From: Lonicera japonica
Taxonomy: Eukaryota > Streptophyta > Magnoliopsida > Dipsacales > Caprifoliaceae
DNA length: 64,000 bases
Direction: 5' to 3'
NCBI GenBank assembly: GCA_021464415.1
Contig: CM038469.1
Span: 33,823,883-33,887,882, forward strand
Position 1 is the first letter of the stretch. Each line of letters starts with the position of its first letter. The notes beneath the pieces were generated by a model. That model did no database searches and was not told where the DNA came from. It saw only the letters and a program-made list of their open reading frames with translations. Made by a program: the position numbers and the translations under genes. Shown here one piece after another: positions 36,984 through 48,094 of the stretch.

Positions 36984-37977
36984 AACTTATCTCTTGCTAG
37001 TCCCTTAGCAAGACAAAAATATAATAATTACAAAAGCACTACGCTATACAAAAAGTTGTTAACTTCTAAGTTCCCAAAGAAGACGAGTTGCATCTCGTGA
37101 AGGTTTTCAGAAATGATACCTACAAACATTAGAAGTTTGATCATGATGAATGATGAGAATGAAGATTCAAGTTTCAATTTGCAAAGCAAGAGGCATTACT
37201 ATCAATTTTCCAGAATGACGGACTTTTGAATGATCATCTAATTCGCCTATCTCCTTTAGAACACAATCCCATATTCTCCAATGGTCACATACTAGACTTC
37301 GATTCAAAAAATTCGATATAAACACAAAGAGTCATAATCATTCAAGAAGGAAGAGAGAACTTTTTCAAAAACAAAAGCTCCAAGATTTGTCAATTCTAAG
37401 CACTTTCTTTATCTTTTCTTGGAAATTTTTGCTAAATTAGATCAGGGCGGTTTTCATCTCTATGAGGGGCAGCGGTCTCACTTATCGAATTTTCTCATTA
37501 CTGCTCATTCATTGGAGCTTGAAGGAAGCTATTCACCCTTTCCCATATGGTAACCTATACCCATCCATAATATTAGACAAAGAGACTTAAGATTTAGTCA
37601 AGTGAAGCTTTAAGTCAATATTATGATAAAAGTCATCCAAGTTGTCAAAGTGCTATGCTTTTGTCCTCTCATTGGAGGATCTTTTCGAAAGAGCTTCCAT
37701 CATTTTTGGACAAAAATTTCTCTTCTCTCAATGAAAATAAATCTAAGTGTTATTATCGAATTGGAAACAGCCGAAGCAATCTAGCATGCGGAACAAGAAA
37801 ATATAACGGGATATGAGACTAAGTGGAGCAAGGCAATTTAGTTTATCATTCAAATTCCTATCTAGATCAAAGAATTCAAGCCAAAAGCTAATGAAACAAT
37901 AGTCTTCATCGAACAAAATGTCAATCAATCATCAATTTTCAAACTTCACAAAAAAAAAAAAAATTAGAACAAAAGTT
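36984..37977. other. Noncoding 3' region of internal unit 1
   Basis: About 1 kb between the gag-pro stop codon and the polypurine tract, where a complete element would hold several kb of pol. No RT, RNase H or integrase motif is seen in any frame. An A run at about 37952-37964 accounts for the 5-bp length difference from unit 2. Confidence 0.75.
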
Positions 37978-40674
37978 CTAATCCCATGGAATTTTTACAA
38001 GCACAAATAGAAAAGCCAACCAAACAAAAAATGAAAAGCGTGTTAGAATACGCATACCCCCCAACTTGAAGAAGGCATTGTCCTCAATGTGAAGAGATTG
38101 GTGAAAAGTGGAGGAATCCACTTTGGCTTTTCTAAATCCATTTAGATAACGAGCTTGAAAAGTTCCTAAGAAGGCATGCTTTGAATTGCTCGGTAATGGC
38201 TTTAGCTCGATTTTTCCTTCAAGCTTCTTAGTGGACGTGGGTGTGTTTTCTTCTTGATCATCGGATGAATTAACCTGTTTATCCAACAAAGAAAACACTT
38301 GCATACATTCCTCGGGTTCCTCGGAAGTGGTTAGAAAACCTTCCGTAGAATCCGATTCTACATTGGCAACAAAGTCGTCTTGGACCAAAGATTCTATCAT
38401 GTTGACGTGTTCACTTTCTTCATCATAATCATCTTTTTGATTATTTAAACGGAACACGTTAAGGTCTAGAGTCATGTTACCAAAAGCTAACTTAACGATT
38501 CCATTCTTGCAATTGATAATGGCATTGGACGTCGCAAGAAATGGTCGGCCAAGGATGACCAGAATCTCGTTAGCGGGATTCGACACGGGTTGCATGTCGA
38601 GGATGATAAAATCAACCGGAAAATAAAACTTGTCAATTTGGACAAGTACATCCTCGACTATCCCTCTTGGGATCTTAACGGATCGGTCCGCTAATTGGAT
38701 TGTAACCCTCGTGGGTTTCAACTCACCCAACCCCAATTGTTGATATACAGAATATGGGAGTACGTTCACACTCGCTCCCAAATCTAGCAAAGCATTTTTT
38801 ATCCTACAATTTCCTATGACACACGAAATTGTGGGGCAACCGGGGTCCTTGAACTTAGGGGATCTCGTGCCTTGCATGATGGAGCTCACTTGCTCCGCCA
38901 TGAAGGCCTTTTTCTTTACATTCAACCTTCGTTTGGTAGTACATAAGTCCTTGAGGAACTTAGCATACGAAGGTATTTGCTTGACCGCGTCAAGCAACGG
39001 AATGTTAATTTTCACTTGTCGAAACACATCCAAAATCTCGGTATTAGATTTGGATGGTTGGTTCAATCTCTCCGGGAAAGGGACCTTTATCCCATTCTTG
39101 ATTTTCTCAAGATCCTCCTTTCCTTGTTTCTTTTCTTCCCTCTTCTTTTCCTCTCTCACAACTTTCTCAACCTCCGACTCCTCAACACTCGTAGATTCAA
39201 CTATGTCCGCCACCTTGGGGGTTTTAGGAACAATAGTCTTATCTACAACTTTTCCACTCCGAAGGGTCATGATGGATTTAAGTTCTTCCATTTTACTACT
39301 AGGCTCTCCTCCCTCTATAACCAAAGCTTGACCTCTAGGATTAATTAAAGGTTGAGATGGAAATTTTCCCTTCTCTTGGATTGCTAGGGCAGTGGTGAGC
39401 TTAGACATTTGAGTTTTCAAATCACTCACATCTCGATCCGTCTTATCCACAAAAGTTCTTAACAAAGTTTCTAAGTTTTGGTTTGGATTTTGACTTTGTG
39501 GTGGAGCAAAAGAGTTTTGAGGTTGTTGTTGTCTTTGGTTTTGATGGTATTGGTTCTGGTTCTGACTTTGATTACCACCCCAACTGAAATTAGGGTGATT
39601 CTTCCATCCTTCGTTGTACTTTTGAGAATAAGGGTCGTTTTGGTTTGGGTTGTATTGGTTCATGGCGTTGACTTGGGAAGGGTTTTTGAGGACTTCCCGA
39701 AATGCGGGAATGGTGGGGCAATCCTCGGTGGTGTGTCCCGTGTTTTCACAAATGACACACAATTGACTCGACGACACCACGTTAACCTCTCTATGCTTAC
39801 TTAACTCTAAGGCCTCTACCTTCTTAGTCAATTGGAACAACCTCACTCCCATGTCATTGTCATTGGATATTTGGTACAACCCACCCTTTCCTTGAGGTTT
39901 GGCCTTAGGCTCTTCGGTATAGGTGTTCCAATTTTGGGCACCCTCCGCTAATTCATCAAAATACAACAAGGCCTCATCAGGATTCTTACTCAAAAATTGA
40001 CCATTGCACATGGTCTCTACAAAAGTACGCATCTCGGGAGTAAGGGATTCATAGAAGTAACTTACGAGGCTCCATGTTTCGTGACCATGGTGAGGGCATG
40101 CGTTTAAAAGTTCCTTGTATCTTTCCCAACACTTATAAAAACTTTCATTTTCTTTTGGCGAAAAATTGGATATCGCCCTTCTCAAAGCGTTGGTCTGATG
40201 GACGGGAAAGAATTTTTTTAAAAACGCCGATTGAAGTACTTGCCAAGACCGAATAGATTGCGGTCTTTGAGCATTCAACCAAATTTTTCCTTTATCTTTT
40301 AATGAAAAAGGGAATAGTTTTAAACGCATAACCTCCTCATTAGTGTTTGCCTCACGAAACGTGGAGCATACTTCTTCAAAGTCTTTCAAATGTAAATATG
40401 GGTTTTCAGATTCCATACCATGGAAGGAAGGGATGTGTTGAAGCATACCCGGCTTGAAGGAAAAAGTTTCCGCTTGACCGGCGGGAAGAACAATGCACGA
40501 GTTGGACGTCGTCCGAGGTGGTTGAAGATAATCCCTCATAGTGCGAACCGGAGGAACGTTGTTCACTCCTTCCCCCTCGTTATCACTTTCGTGGTCCGCC
40601 ATTCTTCCTTGATTTGCCATTCTTGGTGACGGGGGAGGACTAATTCGAATATCCACAAACAATTGCCCTTGCAT
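37978..40674 (-). CDS. Gag-protease polyprotein of non-autonomous Gypsy element, copy 1
   Basis: The 898-residue open frame is intact. The retrotransposon gag domain covers about 75-250 (ESENPYLHLKDFEEVC, FLKKFFPV, NACPHHG). A CCHC zinc knuckle (C-x2-C-x4-H-x4-C) lies at 306-319, for RNA binding. A Gln/Asn-rich stretch covers 336-402 and a Lys/Glu-rich one 500-530. The retropepsin-like domain spans about 605-740, with the active site D-L-G-A-S at 631-635 and ILGRPFLATSNAIIN at 707-721. DLGA replaces the usual D-T/S-G, as often seen in Athila-type elements. Residues 823-837 (ELKPLPSNSKHAFLG) match the linker just before reverse transcriptase, then the frame ends, so pol was lost there. The start lies about 145 bases from the primer site. 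A later in-frame Met at residue 19 is an alternative start. Confidence 0.93.
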   Translation of the reverse strand: MQGQLFVDIRISPPPSPRMANQGRMADHESDNEGEGVNNVPPVRTMRDYLQPPRTTSNSCIVLPAGQAETFSFKPGMLQHIPSFHGMESENPYLHLKDFEEVCSTFREANTNEEVMRLKLFPFSLKDKGKIWLNAQRPQSIRSWQVLQSAFLKKFFPVHQTNALRRAISNFSPKENESFYKCWERYKELLNACPHHGHETWSLVSYFYESLTPEMRTFVETMCNGQFLSKNPDEALLYFDELAEGAQNWNTYTEEPKAKPQGKGGLYQISNDNDMGVRLFQLTKKVEALELSKHREVNVVSSSQLCVICENTGHTTEDCPTIPAFREVLKNPSQVNAMNQYNPNQNDPYSQKYNEGWKNHPNFSWGGNQSQNQNQYHQNQRQQQPQNSFAPPQSQNPNQNLETLLRTFVDKTDRDVSDLKTQMSKLTTALAIQEKGKFPSQPLINPRGQALVIEGGEPSSKMEELKSIMTLRSGKVVDKTIVPKTPKVADIVESTSVEESEVEKVVREEKKREEKKQGKEDLEKIKNGIKVPFPERLNQPSKSNTEILDVFRQVKINIPLLDAVKQIPSYAKFLKDLCTTKRRLNVKKKAFMAEQVSSIMQGTRSPKFKDPGCPTISCVIGNCRIKNALLDLGASVNVLPYSVYQQLGLGELKPTRVTIQLADRSVKIPRGIVEDVLVQIDKFYFPVDFIILDMQPVSNPANEILVILGRPFLATSNAIINCKNGIVKLAFGNMTLDLNVFRLNNQKDDYDEESEHVNMIESLVQDDFVANVESDSTEGFLTTSEEPEECMQVFSLLDKQVNSSDDQEENTPTSTKKLEGKIELKPLPSNSKHAFLGTFQARYLNGFRKAKVDSSTFHQSLHIEDNAFFKLGGMRILTRFSFFVWLAFLFVLVKIPWD

Positions 40675-40817
40675 GGGCTTGAAAAACTATTCGAATTGCT
40701 CCACGAAAACTCTACAAAATAAAGCAGAAAATAAGGGAGAAAAATAAATTAATTAAATAGAAAGAAATACTTACAGAATGGTTTTGTACAAAACCCAGAA
40801 TCCGCCTTTTGCCTTAT

Positions 40818-40834
40818 CCCCGGCAACGGCGCCA
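40818..40834 (-). other. Primer binding site (tRNA-Asp), unit 1
   Basis: CCCCGGCAACGGCGCCA on the plus strand, complementary to the tRNA-Asp 3' end in element orientation, six bases from LTR B. Confidence 0.92.
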
Positions 40835-40840
40835 AAAACT

Positions 40841-42512
40841 TGACGCCGCTTAAATAGCGCGTTGCGATAGAGCCCAAGTGCAGGCACGTCAAGTTGTAAT
40901 ATAGTCTCGGAAGTCCGAGTGTCGAACCACAGGGATAAGTGAAAAGGAATGGAATGGATTACGGATTAAATGGTTTTCCGATTTTGTAAGTTGGATTTGT
41001 TGTGAGACAACGAATATGTAAAACGGTTGCGAAAATTAACAAGAAAGCACTAAGGTAGGTGGAGATTAGTTACGATTTAAGAAACGGTGATCATTAGCTC
41101 ATACTAAGATTACAACACAAGGATTCTCGAGAAATGGGGAATGTTGGTGTATCTCTCAATAGCAAAGGGTGCGACGCTAGGCGACTCATTCCCGGATCGA
41201 AGCTATATCAAGAAAGAGACAAACAACATTCCACCAAAGACAAAGTCATCATTCCTACCTCTTAGCTACAGGTGTGAAGCAAGGTAACCCATTCCCGATG
41301 AAGCTAATCCAAGATAGATATGACAAACTCATCGTAAAAAGATTTAACATAAAGCAAGTGTATGAAATCTCATGATTTAAAGAATGAAAATTAAAAAGTA
41401 AATCCAAACAATGAAACGGAATGAAGTTTATGGGATAAATTTGTCATCTCATCTTTTATCATTTATGGTAGAAAACAAAGAGTCTAAGTATCACATAAAG
41501 TGTAAGAAGCACTCAATGTATCAATAAATGAATCAAAAATGAAATTAACAAATTTATAATCCATCTATGGAGTTTTAAGAACTATTCATAATTTCTACGA
41601 AGAGGGAAAAGCTCCATGGATGGGGGAAAAAGACTACAAGCTTTCTAGAACCATATAAATATGTTGTATGTTCATTAACAACCAAGCACTAAATATACAA
41701 GGCATATAAAGTCTTAATTTATTATGAATATACCTAAAAAGCTTGTAACAATGGAGGAAATGAAGAAGAAAAGGATTTACAACTATTTCTCAATCTTTAA
41801 ACATGGATTGAGCCATAAATCACCGAATATTATATCGCAAACAACCTCCGTAACCTTAGTAATAGACTACTCCATAATAGATGCAAGAACAAATATTATA
41901 GAAGAAGAAATCATTCTTACAAATTAAAAACTTACAAGAGAAATGAAGAACAACACCACAATGAGCTCTCACCTCTCTCTAGAACTCTAAGTGTAAAAAA
42001 AACTAGATATCTTAGCCAAGAAGCTAAGAGAAAATAATATATATTAAAAGGTTGCAAAATATCTAACTAAATATCTAAAATAGCTTGAACCACTAAAATA
42101 GCCCATTTTGGGTGTGAAATGGACAAGTTGTCAGGGCCATGATCGATCATGGTTATGCCCATGATCGATCATGAAAGTGTTCTGCCAGAAAAAATGGTTC
42201 CATGATCAATCATGGTTATGCCCATGATCGATCATGGTTATACCCATGATCAATCATGGTTCTGGAATTTCTTCACTCAGCACTTTGCAAGCCTCCAAGC
42301 TTGCTCTTGATCACTTCATGCAATGCCATTGTATCCCAATCCTACAAACACATGGAATACTACAAAATACACACCACTTTGGCCATGTTAGATACAAAAC
42401 TCGCTAAAGCACTAATCTCGAGATAAGTGGATAATTAGGCAGAATTAAAGCAACAAACGCGTCAAGCGACTCCGGGAAGGAGCTTAGACATGACAATATT
42501 ATGCGTTTATCA
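40841..42512 (-). repeat. LTR B (middle LTR of the array)
   Basis: 1672 bp, TG to CA, shared by both internal units: 5' LTR of unit 1 and 3' LTR of unit 2. It has no flanking target-site duplication, as expected for an LTR made by recombination. Confidence 0.92.
42138..42258. repeat. Five-unit palindrome array in LTR B
   Basis: Same five-unit arrangement as in LTR A. Confidence 0.9.
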
Positions 42513-43510
42513 ACTCCCCTCAACTTATCTCTTGCTAGTCCCTTAGCAAGACAAAAATATAATAATTACAAAAGCACTACGCTATACAAAAAGTTGTTAA
42601 CTTCTAAGTTCCCAAAGAAGACGAGTTGCATCTCGTGAAGGTTTTCAGAAATGATACCTACAAACATTAGAAGTTTGATCATGATGAATGATGAGAATGA
42701 AGATTCAAGTTTCAATTTGCAAAGCAAGAGGCATTACTATCAATTTTCCAGAATGACGGACTTTTGAATGATCATCTAATTCGCCTATCTCCTTTAGAAC
42801 ACAATCCCATATTCTCCAATGGTCACATACTAGACTTCGATTCAAAAAATTCGATATAAACACAAAGAGTCATAATCATTCAAGAAGGAAGAGAGAACTT
42901 TTTCAAAAACAAAAGCTCCAAGATTTGTCAATTCTAAGCACTTTCTTTATCTTTTCTTGGAAATTTTTGCTAAATTAGATCAGGGCGGTTTTCATCTCTA
43001 TGAGGGGCAGCGGTCTCACTTATCGAATTTTCTCATTACTGCTCATTCATTGGAGCTTGAAGGAAGCTATTCACCCTTTCCCATATGGTAACCTATACCC
43101 ATCCATAATATTAGACAAAGAGACTTAAGATTTAGTCAAGTGAAGCTTTAAGTCAATATTATGATAAAAGTCATCCAAGTTGTCAAAGTGCTATGCTTTT
43201 GTCCTCTCATTGGAGGATCTTTTCGAAAGAGCTTCCATCATTTTTGGACAAAAATTTCTCTTCTCTCAATGAAAATAAATCTAAGTGTTATTACCGAACT
43301 GGAAACAGCCGAAGCAATCTAGCATGCGGAACAAGAAAATATAACGGGATATGAGACTAAGTGGAGCAAGGCAATTTAGTTTATCATTCAAATTCCTATC
43401 TAGATCAAAGAATTCAAGCCAAAAGCTAATGAAACAATAGTCTTCATCGAACAAAATATCAATCAATCATCAATTTTCAAACTTCACAAAAAAAAATTAG
43501 AACAAAAGTT
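42513..43510. other. Noncoding 3' region of internal unit 2
   Basis: Starts with the polypurine tract (42513-42521, GAGGGGAGT on the minus strand) and otherwise repeats 36984-37977 almost base for base. No coding sequence. Confidence 0.75.
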
Positions 43511-46207
43511 CTAATCCCATGGAATTTTTACAAGCACAAATAGAAAAGCCAACCAAACAAAAAATGAAAAGCATGTTAGAATACGCATATCCCCCAACTT
43601 GAAGAAGACATTGTCCTCAATGTGAAGAGATTGGTGAAAAGTGGAGGAATCCACTTTGGCTTTTCTAAATCCATTTAGATAACGAGCTTGAAAAGTTCCT
43701 AAGAAGGCATGCTTTGAATTGCTCGGTAATGGCTTTAGCTCGATTTTTCCTTCAAGCTTCTTAGTGGACGTGGGTGTGTTTTCTTCTTGATCATCGGATG
43801 AATTAACCTGTTTATCCAACAAAGAAAACACTTGCATACATTCCTCGGGTTCCTCGGAAGTGGTTAGAAAACCTTCCGTAGAATCCGATTCTACATTGGC
43901 AACAAAGTCGTCTTGGACCAAAGATTCTATCATGTTGACGTGTTCACTTTCTTCATCATAATCATCTTTTTGATTATTTAAACGGAACACGTTAAGGTCT
44001 AGAGTCATGTTACCAAAAGCTAACTTAACGATTCCATTCTTGCAATTGATAATGGCATTGGACGTCGCAAGAAATGGTCGGCCAAGGATGACCAGAATCT
44101 CGTTAGCGGGATTCGACACGGGTTGCATGTCGAGGATGATAAAATCAACCGGAAAATAAAACTTGTCAATTTGGACAAGTACATCCTCGACTATCCCTCT
44201 TGGGATCTTAACGGATCGGTCCGCTAATTGGATTGTAACCCTCGTGGGTTTCAACTCACCCAACCCCAATTGTTGATATACAGAATATGGGAGTACGTTC
44301 ACACTCGCTCCCAAATCTAGCAAAGCATTTTTTATCCTACAATTTCCTATGACACACGAAATTGTGGGGCAACCGGGGTCCTTGAACTTAGGGGATCTCG
44401 TGCCTTGCATGATGGAGCTCACTTGCTCCGCCATGAAGGCCTTTTTCTTTACATTCAACCTTCGTTTGGTAGTACATAAGTCCTTGAGGAACTTAGCATA
44501 CGAAGGTATTTGCTTGACCGCGTCAAGCAACGGAATGTTAATTTTCACTTGTCGAAACACATCCAAAATCTCGGTATTAGATTTGGATGGTTGGTTCAAT
44601 CTCTCCGGGAAAGGGACCTTTATCCCATTCTTGATTTTCTCAAGATCCTCCTTTCCTTGTTTCTTTTCTTCCCTCTTCTTTTCCTCTCTCACAACTTTCT
44701 CAACCTCCGACTCCTCAACACTCGTAGATTCAACTATGTCCGCCACCTTGGGGGTTTTAGGAACAATAGTCTTATCTACAACTTTTCCACTCCGAAGGGT
44801 CATGATGGATTTAAGTTCTTCCATTTTACTACTAGGCTCTCCTCCCTCTATAACCAAAGCTTGACCTCTAGGATTAATTAAAGGTTGAGATAGAAATTTT
44901 CCCTTCTCTTGGATTGCTAGGGCAGTGGTGAGCTTAGACATTTGAGTTTTCAAATCACTCACATCTCGATCCGTCTTATCCACAAAAGTTCTTAACAAAG
45001 TTTCTAAGTTTTGGTTTGGATTTTGACTTTGTGGTGGAGCAAAAGAGTTTTGAGGTTGTTGTTGTCTTTGGTTTTGATGGTATTGGTTCTGGTTCTGACT
45101 TTGATTACCACCCCAACTTAAATTAGGGTGATTCTTCCATCCTTCGTTGTACTTTTGAGAATAAGGGTCGTTTTGGTTTGGGTTGTATTGGTTCATGGCG
45201 TTGACTTGGGAAGGGTTTTTGAGGACTTTCCGAAATGCGGGAATGGTGGGGCAATCCTCGGTGGTGTGTCCCGTGTTTTCACAAATGACACACAATTGAC
45301 TCGACGACACCACGTTAACCTCTCTATGCTTACTTAACTCTAAGGCCTCTACCTTCTTAGTCAATTGGAACAACCTCACTCCCATGTCATTGTCATTGGA
45401 TATTTGGTACAACCCACCCTTTCCTTGAGGTTTGGCCTTAGGCTCTTCGGTATAGGTGTTCCAATTTTGGGCACCCTCCGCTAATTCATCAAAATACAAC
45501 AAGGCCTCATCAGGATTCTTACTCAAAAATTGACCATTGCACATGGTCTCTACAAAAGTACGCATCTCGGGAGTAAGGGATTCATAGAAGTAACTTACGA
45601 GGCTCCATGTTTCGTGACCATGGTGAGGGCATGCGTTTAAAAGTTCCTTGTATCTTTCCCAACACTTATAAAAACTTTCATTTTCTTTTGGCGAAAAATT
45701 GGATATCGCCCTTCTCAAAGCGTTGGTCCGATGGACGGGAAAGAATTTTTTTAAAAACGCCGATTGAAGTACTTGCCAAGACCGAATAGATTGCGGTCTT
45801 TGAGCATTCAACCAAATTTTTCCTTTATCTTTTAATGAAAAAGGGAATAGTTTTAAACGCATAACCTCCTCATTAGTGTTTGCCTCACGAAACGTGGAGC
45901 ATACTTCTTCAAAGTCTTTCAAATGTAAATATGGGTTTTCAGATTCCATACCATGGAAGGAAGGGATGTGTTGAAGCATACCCGGCTTGAAGGAAAAAGT
46001 TTCCGCTTGACCGGCGGGAAGAACAATGCACGAGTTGGACGTCGTCCGAGGTGGTTGAAGATAATCCCTCATAGTGCGAACCGGAGGAACGTTGTTCACT
46101 CCTTCCCCCTCGTTATCACTTTCGTGGTCCGCCATTCTTCCTTGATTTGCCATTCTTGGTGACGGGGGAGGACTAATTCGAATATCCACAAACAATTGCC
46201 CTTGCAT
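43511..46207 (-). CDS. Gag-protease polyprotein of non-autonomous Gypsy element, copy 2
   Basis: Intact 898-residue twin of the gene at 37978-40674, with the same domains. I count seven residue differences: 160 (Q in copy 1, R here), 327 (E/K), 363 (F/L), 439 (P/L), 867 (A/V), 873 (G/D) and 879 (R/C). None affects the zinc knuckle or the protease active site. R160 agrees with the related gag at 476-934, so copy 1 carries the change there. Most changes specific to this copy are C-to-T or G-to-A. Confidence 0.93.
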   Translation of the reverse strand: MQGQLFVDIRISPPPSPRMANQGRMADHESDNEGEGVNNVPPVRTMRDYLQPPRTTSNSCIVLPAGQAETFSFKPGMLQHIPSFHGMESENPYLHLKDFEEVCSTFREANTNEEVMRLKLFPFSLKDKGKIWLNAQRPQSIRSWQVLQSAFLKKFFPVHRTNALRRAISNFSPKENESFYKCWERYKELLNACPHHGHETWSLVSYFYESLTPEMRTFVETMCNGQFLSKNPDEALLYFDELAEGAQNWNTYTEEPKAKPQGKGGLYQISNDNDMGVRLFQLTKKVEALELSKHREVNVVSSSQLCVICENTGHTTEDCPTIPAFRKVLKNPSQVNAMNQYNPNQNDPYSQKYNEGWKNHPNLSWGGNQSQNQNQYHQNQRQQQPQNSFAPPQSQNPNQNLETLLRTFVDKTDRDVSDLKTQMSKLTTALAIQEKGKFLSQPLINPRGQALVIEGGEPSSKMEELKSIMTLRSGKVVDKTIVPKTPKVADIVESTSVEESEVEKVVREEKKREEKKQGKEDLEKIKNGIKVPFPERLNQPSKSNTEILDVFRQVKINIPLLDAVKQIPSYAKFLKDLCTTKRRLNVKKKAFMAEQVSSIMQGTRSPKFKDPGCPTISCVIGNCRIKNALLDLGASVNVLPYSVYQQLGLGELKPTRVTIQLADRSVKIPRGIVEDVLVQIDKFYFPVDFIILDMQPVSNPANEILVILGRPFLATSNAIINCKNGIVKLAFGNMTLDLNVFRLNNQKDDYDEESEHVNMIESLVQDDFVANVESDSTEGFLTTSEEPEECMQVFSLLDKQVNSSDDQEENTPTSTKKLEGKIELKPLPSNSKHAFLGTFQARYLNGFRKAKVDSSTFHQSLHIEDNVFFKLGDMRILTCFSFFVWLAFLFVLVKIPWD

Positions 46208-46350
46208 GGGCTTGAAAAACTATTCGAATTGCTCCACGAAAACTCTACAAAATAAAGCAGAAAATAAGGGAGAAAAATAAATTAATTAAATAGAAAGAAA
46301 TACTTACAGAATGGTTTTGTACAAAACCCAGAATCCGCCTTTTGCCTTAT

Positions 46351-46367
46351 CCCCGGCAACGGCGCCA
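46351..46367 (-). other. Primer binding site (tRNA-Asp), unit 2
   Basis: Identical to the unit 1 site, six bases from LTR C. Confidence 0.92.
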
Positions 46368-46373
46368 AAAACT

Positions 46374-48089
46374 TGACGCCGCTTAAATAGCGCGTTGCGA
46401 TAGAGCCCAAGTGCAGGCACGTCAAGTTGTAATATAGTCTCGGAAGTCCGAGTGTCGAACCACAGGGATAAGTGAAAAGGAATGGAATGGATTACGGATT
46501 AAATGGTTTTCCGATTTTGTAAGTTGGATTTGTTGTGAGACAACGAATATGTAAAACGGTTGCGAAAATTAACAAGAAAGCACTAAGGTAGGTGGAGATT
46601 AGTTACGATTTAAGAAACGGTGATCATTAGCTCATACTAAGATTACAACACAAGGATTCTCGAGAAATGGGGAATGTTGGTGTATCTCTCAATAGCAAAG
46701 GGTGCGACGCTAGGCGACTCATTCCCGGATCGAAGCTATATCAAGAAAGAGACAAACAACATTCCACCAAAGACAAAGTCATCATTCCTACCTCTTAGCT
46801 ACGGGTGTGAAGCAAGGTAACCCATTCCCGATGAAGCTAATCCAAGATAGATATGACAAACTCATCGTAAAAAGATTTAACATAAAGCAAGTGTATGAAA
46901 TCTCATGATTTAAAGAATGAAAATTAAAAAGTAAATCCAAACAATGAAACGGAATGAAGTTTATGGGATAAATTTGTCATCTCATCTTTTATCATTTATG
47001 GTAGAAAACAAAGAGTCTAAGTATCACATAAAGTGTAAGAAGCACTCAATGTATCAATAAATGAATCAAAAATGAAATTAACAAATTTATAATCCATCTA
47101 TGGAGTTTTAAGAACTATTCATAATTTCTACGAAGAGGGAAAAGCTCCATGGATGGGGGAAAAAGACTACAAGCTTTCTAGAACCATATAAATATGTTGT
47201 ATGTTCATTAACAACCAAGCACTAAATATACAAGGCATATAAAGTCTTAATTTATTATGAATATACCTAGAAAGCTTGTAACAATGGAGGAAATGAAGAA
47301 GAAAAGGATTTACAACTATTTCTCAATCTTTAAACATGGATTGAGCCATAAATCACCGAATATTATATCGCAAACAACCTCCGTAACCTTAGTAATAGAC
47401 TACTCCATAATAGATGCAAGAACAAATATTATAGAAGAAGAAATCATTCTTACAAATTAAAAACTTACAAGAGAAATGAAGAACAACACCACAATGAGCT
47501 CTCACCTCTCTCTAGAACTCTAAGTGTAAAAAAAACTAGATATCTTAGCCAAGAAGCTAAGAGAAAATAATATATATTAAAAGGTTGCAAAATATCTAAC
47601 TAAATATCTAAAATAGCTTGAACCACTAAAATAGCCCATTTTGGGTGTGAAATGGACAAGTTGTCAGGGCCATGATCGATCATGGTTATGCCCATGATCG
47701 ATCATGAAAGTGTTCTGCCAGAAAAAATGGTTCCATGATCAATCATGGTTATGCCCATGATCGATCATGGACATGCCTATGATCGATCATGGTTATGCCC
47801 ATGATCGATCATGGTTATACCCATGATCAATCATGGTTCTGGAATTTCTTCACTCAGCACTTTGCAAGTCTCCAAGCTTGCTCTTGATCACTTCATGCAA
47901 TGCCATTGTATCCCAATCCTACAAACACATGGAATACTACAAAATACACACCACTTTGGCCATGTTAGATACAAAACTCGCTAAAGCACTAATCTCGAGA
48001 TAAGTGGATAATTAGGCAGAATTAAAGCAACAAACGCGTCAAGCGACTCCGGGAAGGAGCTTAGACATGACAATATTATGCGTTTATCA
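46374..48089 (-). repeat. LTR C (5'-most on the minus strand)
   Basis: 1716 bp, TG to CA. It is 44 bp longer than A and B because its palindrome array has two more 22-base units. It is followed by the outer ATCAA duplicate at 48090-48094. Confidence 0.92.
47671..47835. repeat. Seven-unit palindrome array in LTR C
   Basis: Seven 14-base palindromes (CATGATCGATCATG and single-base variants) at a mostly 22-base step. Two units more than in LTRs A and B. Confidence 0.9.
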
Positions 48090-48094
48090 ATCAA

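Larger units (their letters stand above)
35303..48089 (-). mobile_element. Tandem Gypsy array LTR-gag/pro-LTR-gag/pro-LTR, TSD ATCAA
   Basis: Three LTRs (35303-36974, 40841-42512, 46374-48089) alternate with two internal regions (36975-40840, 42513-46373). Repeat units are 5538 and 5533 bp. The only target-site duplication is ATCAA at the outer edges (35298-35302 and 48090-48094), so the whole array stems from one insertion. Each internal region has a polypurine tract, about 1 kb of noncoding 3' sequence, one 898-codon Gag-protease gene, a short leader and a tRNA-Asp primer site. No reverse transcriptase, RNase H or integrase is encoded, so mobility would need enzymes in trans. Very few substitutions separate the units, so it is young. 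It sits in the intron of the GT51 pseudogene, same strand. Confidence 0.93.

Noticed and set aside
38816..39348. Plus-strand open frames of 123-171 codons inside the gag-pro region, repeated at 44349-44881
   Set aside because: They are antisense to an intact, domain-bearing 898-codon frame and have no recognisable domain; shadow frames.
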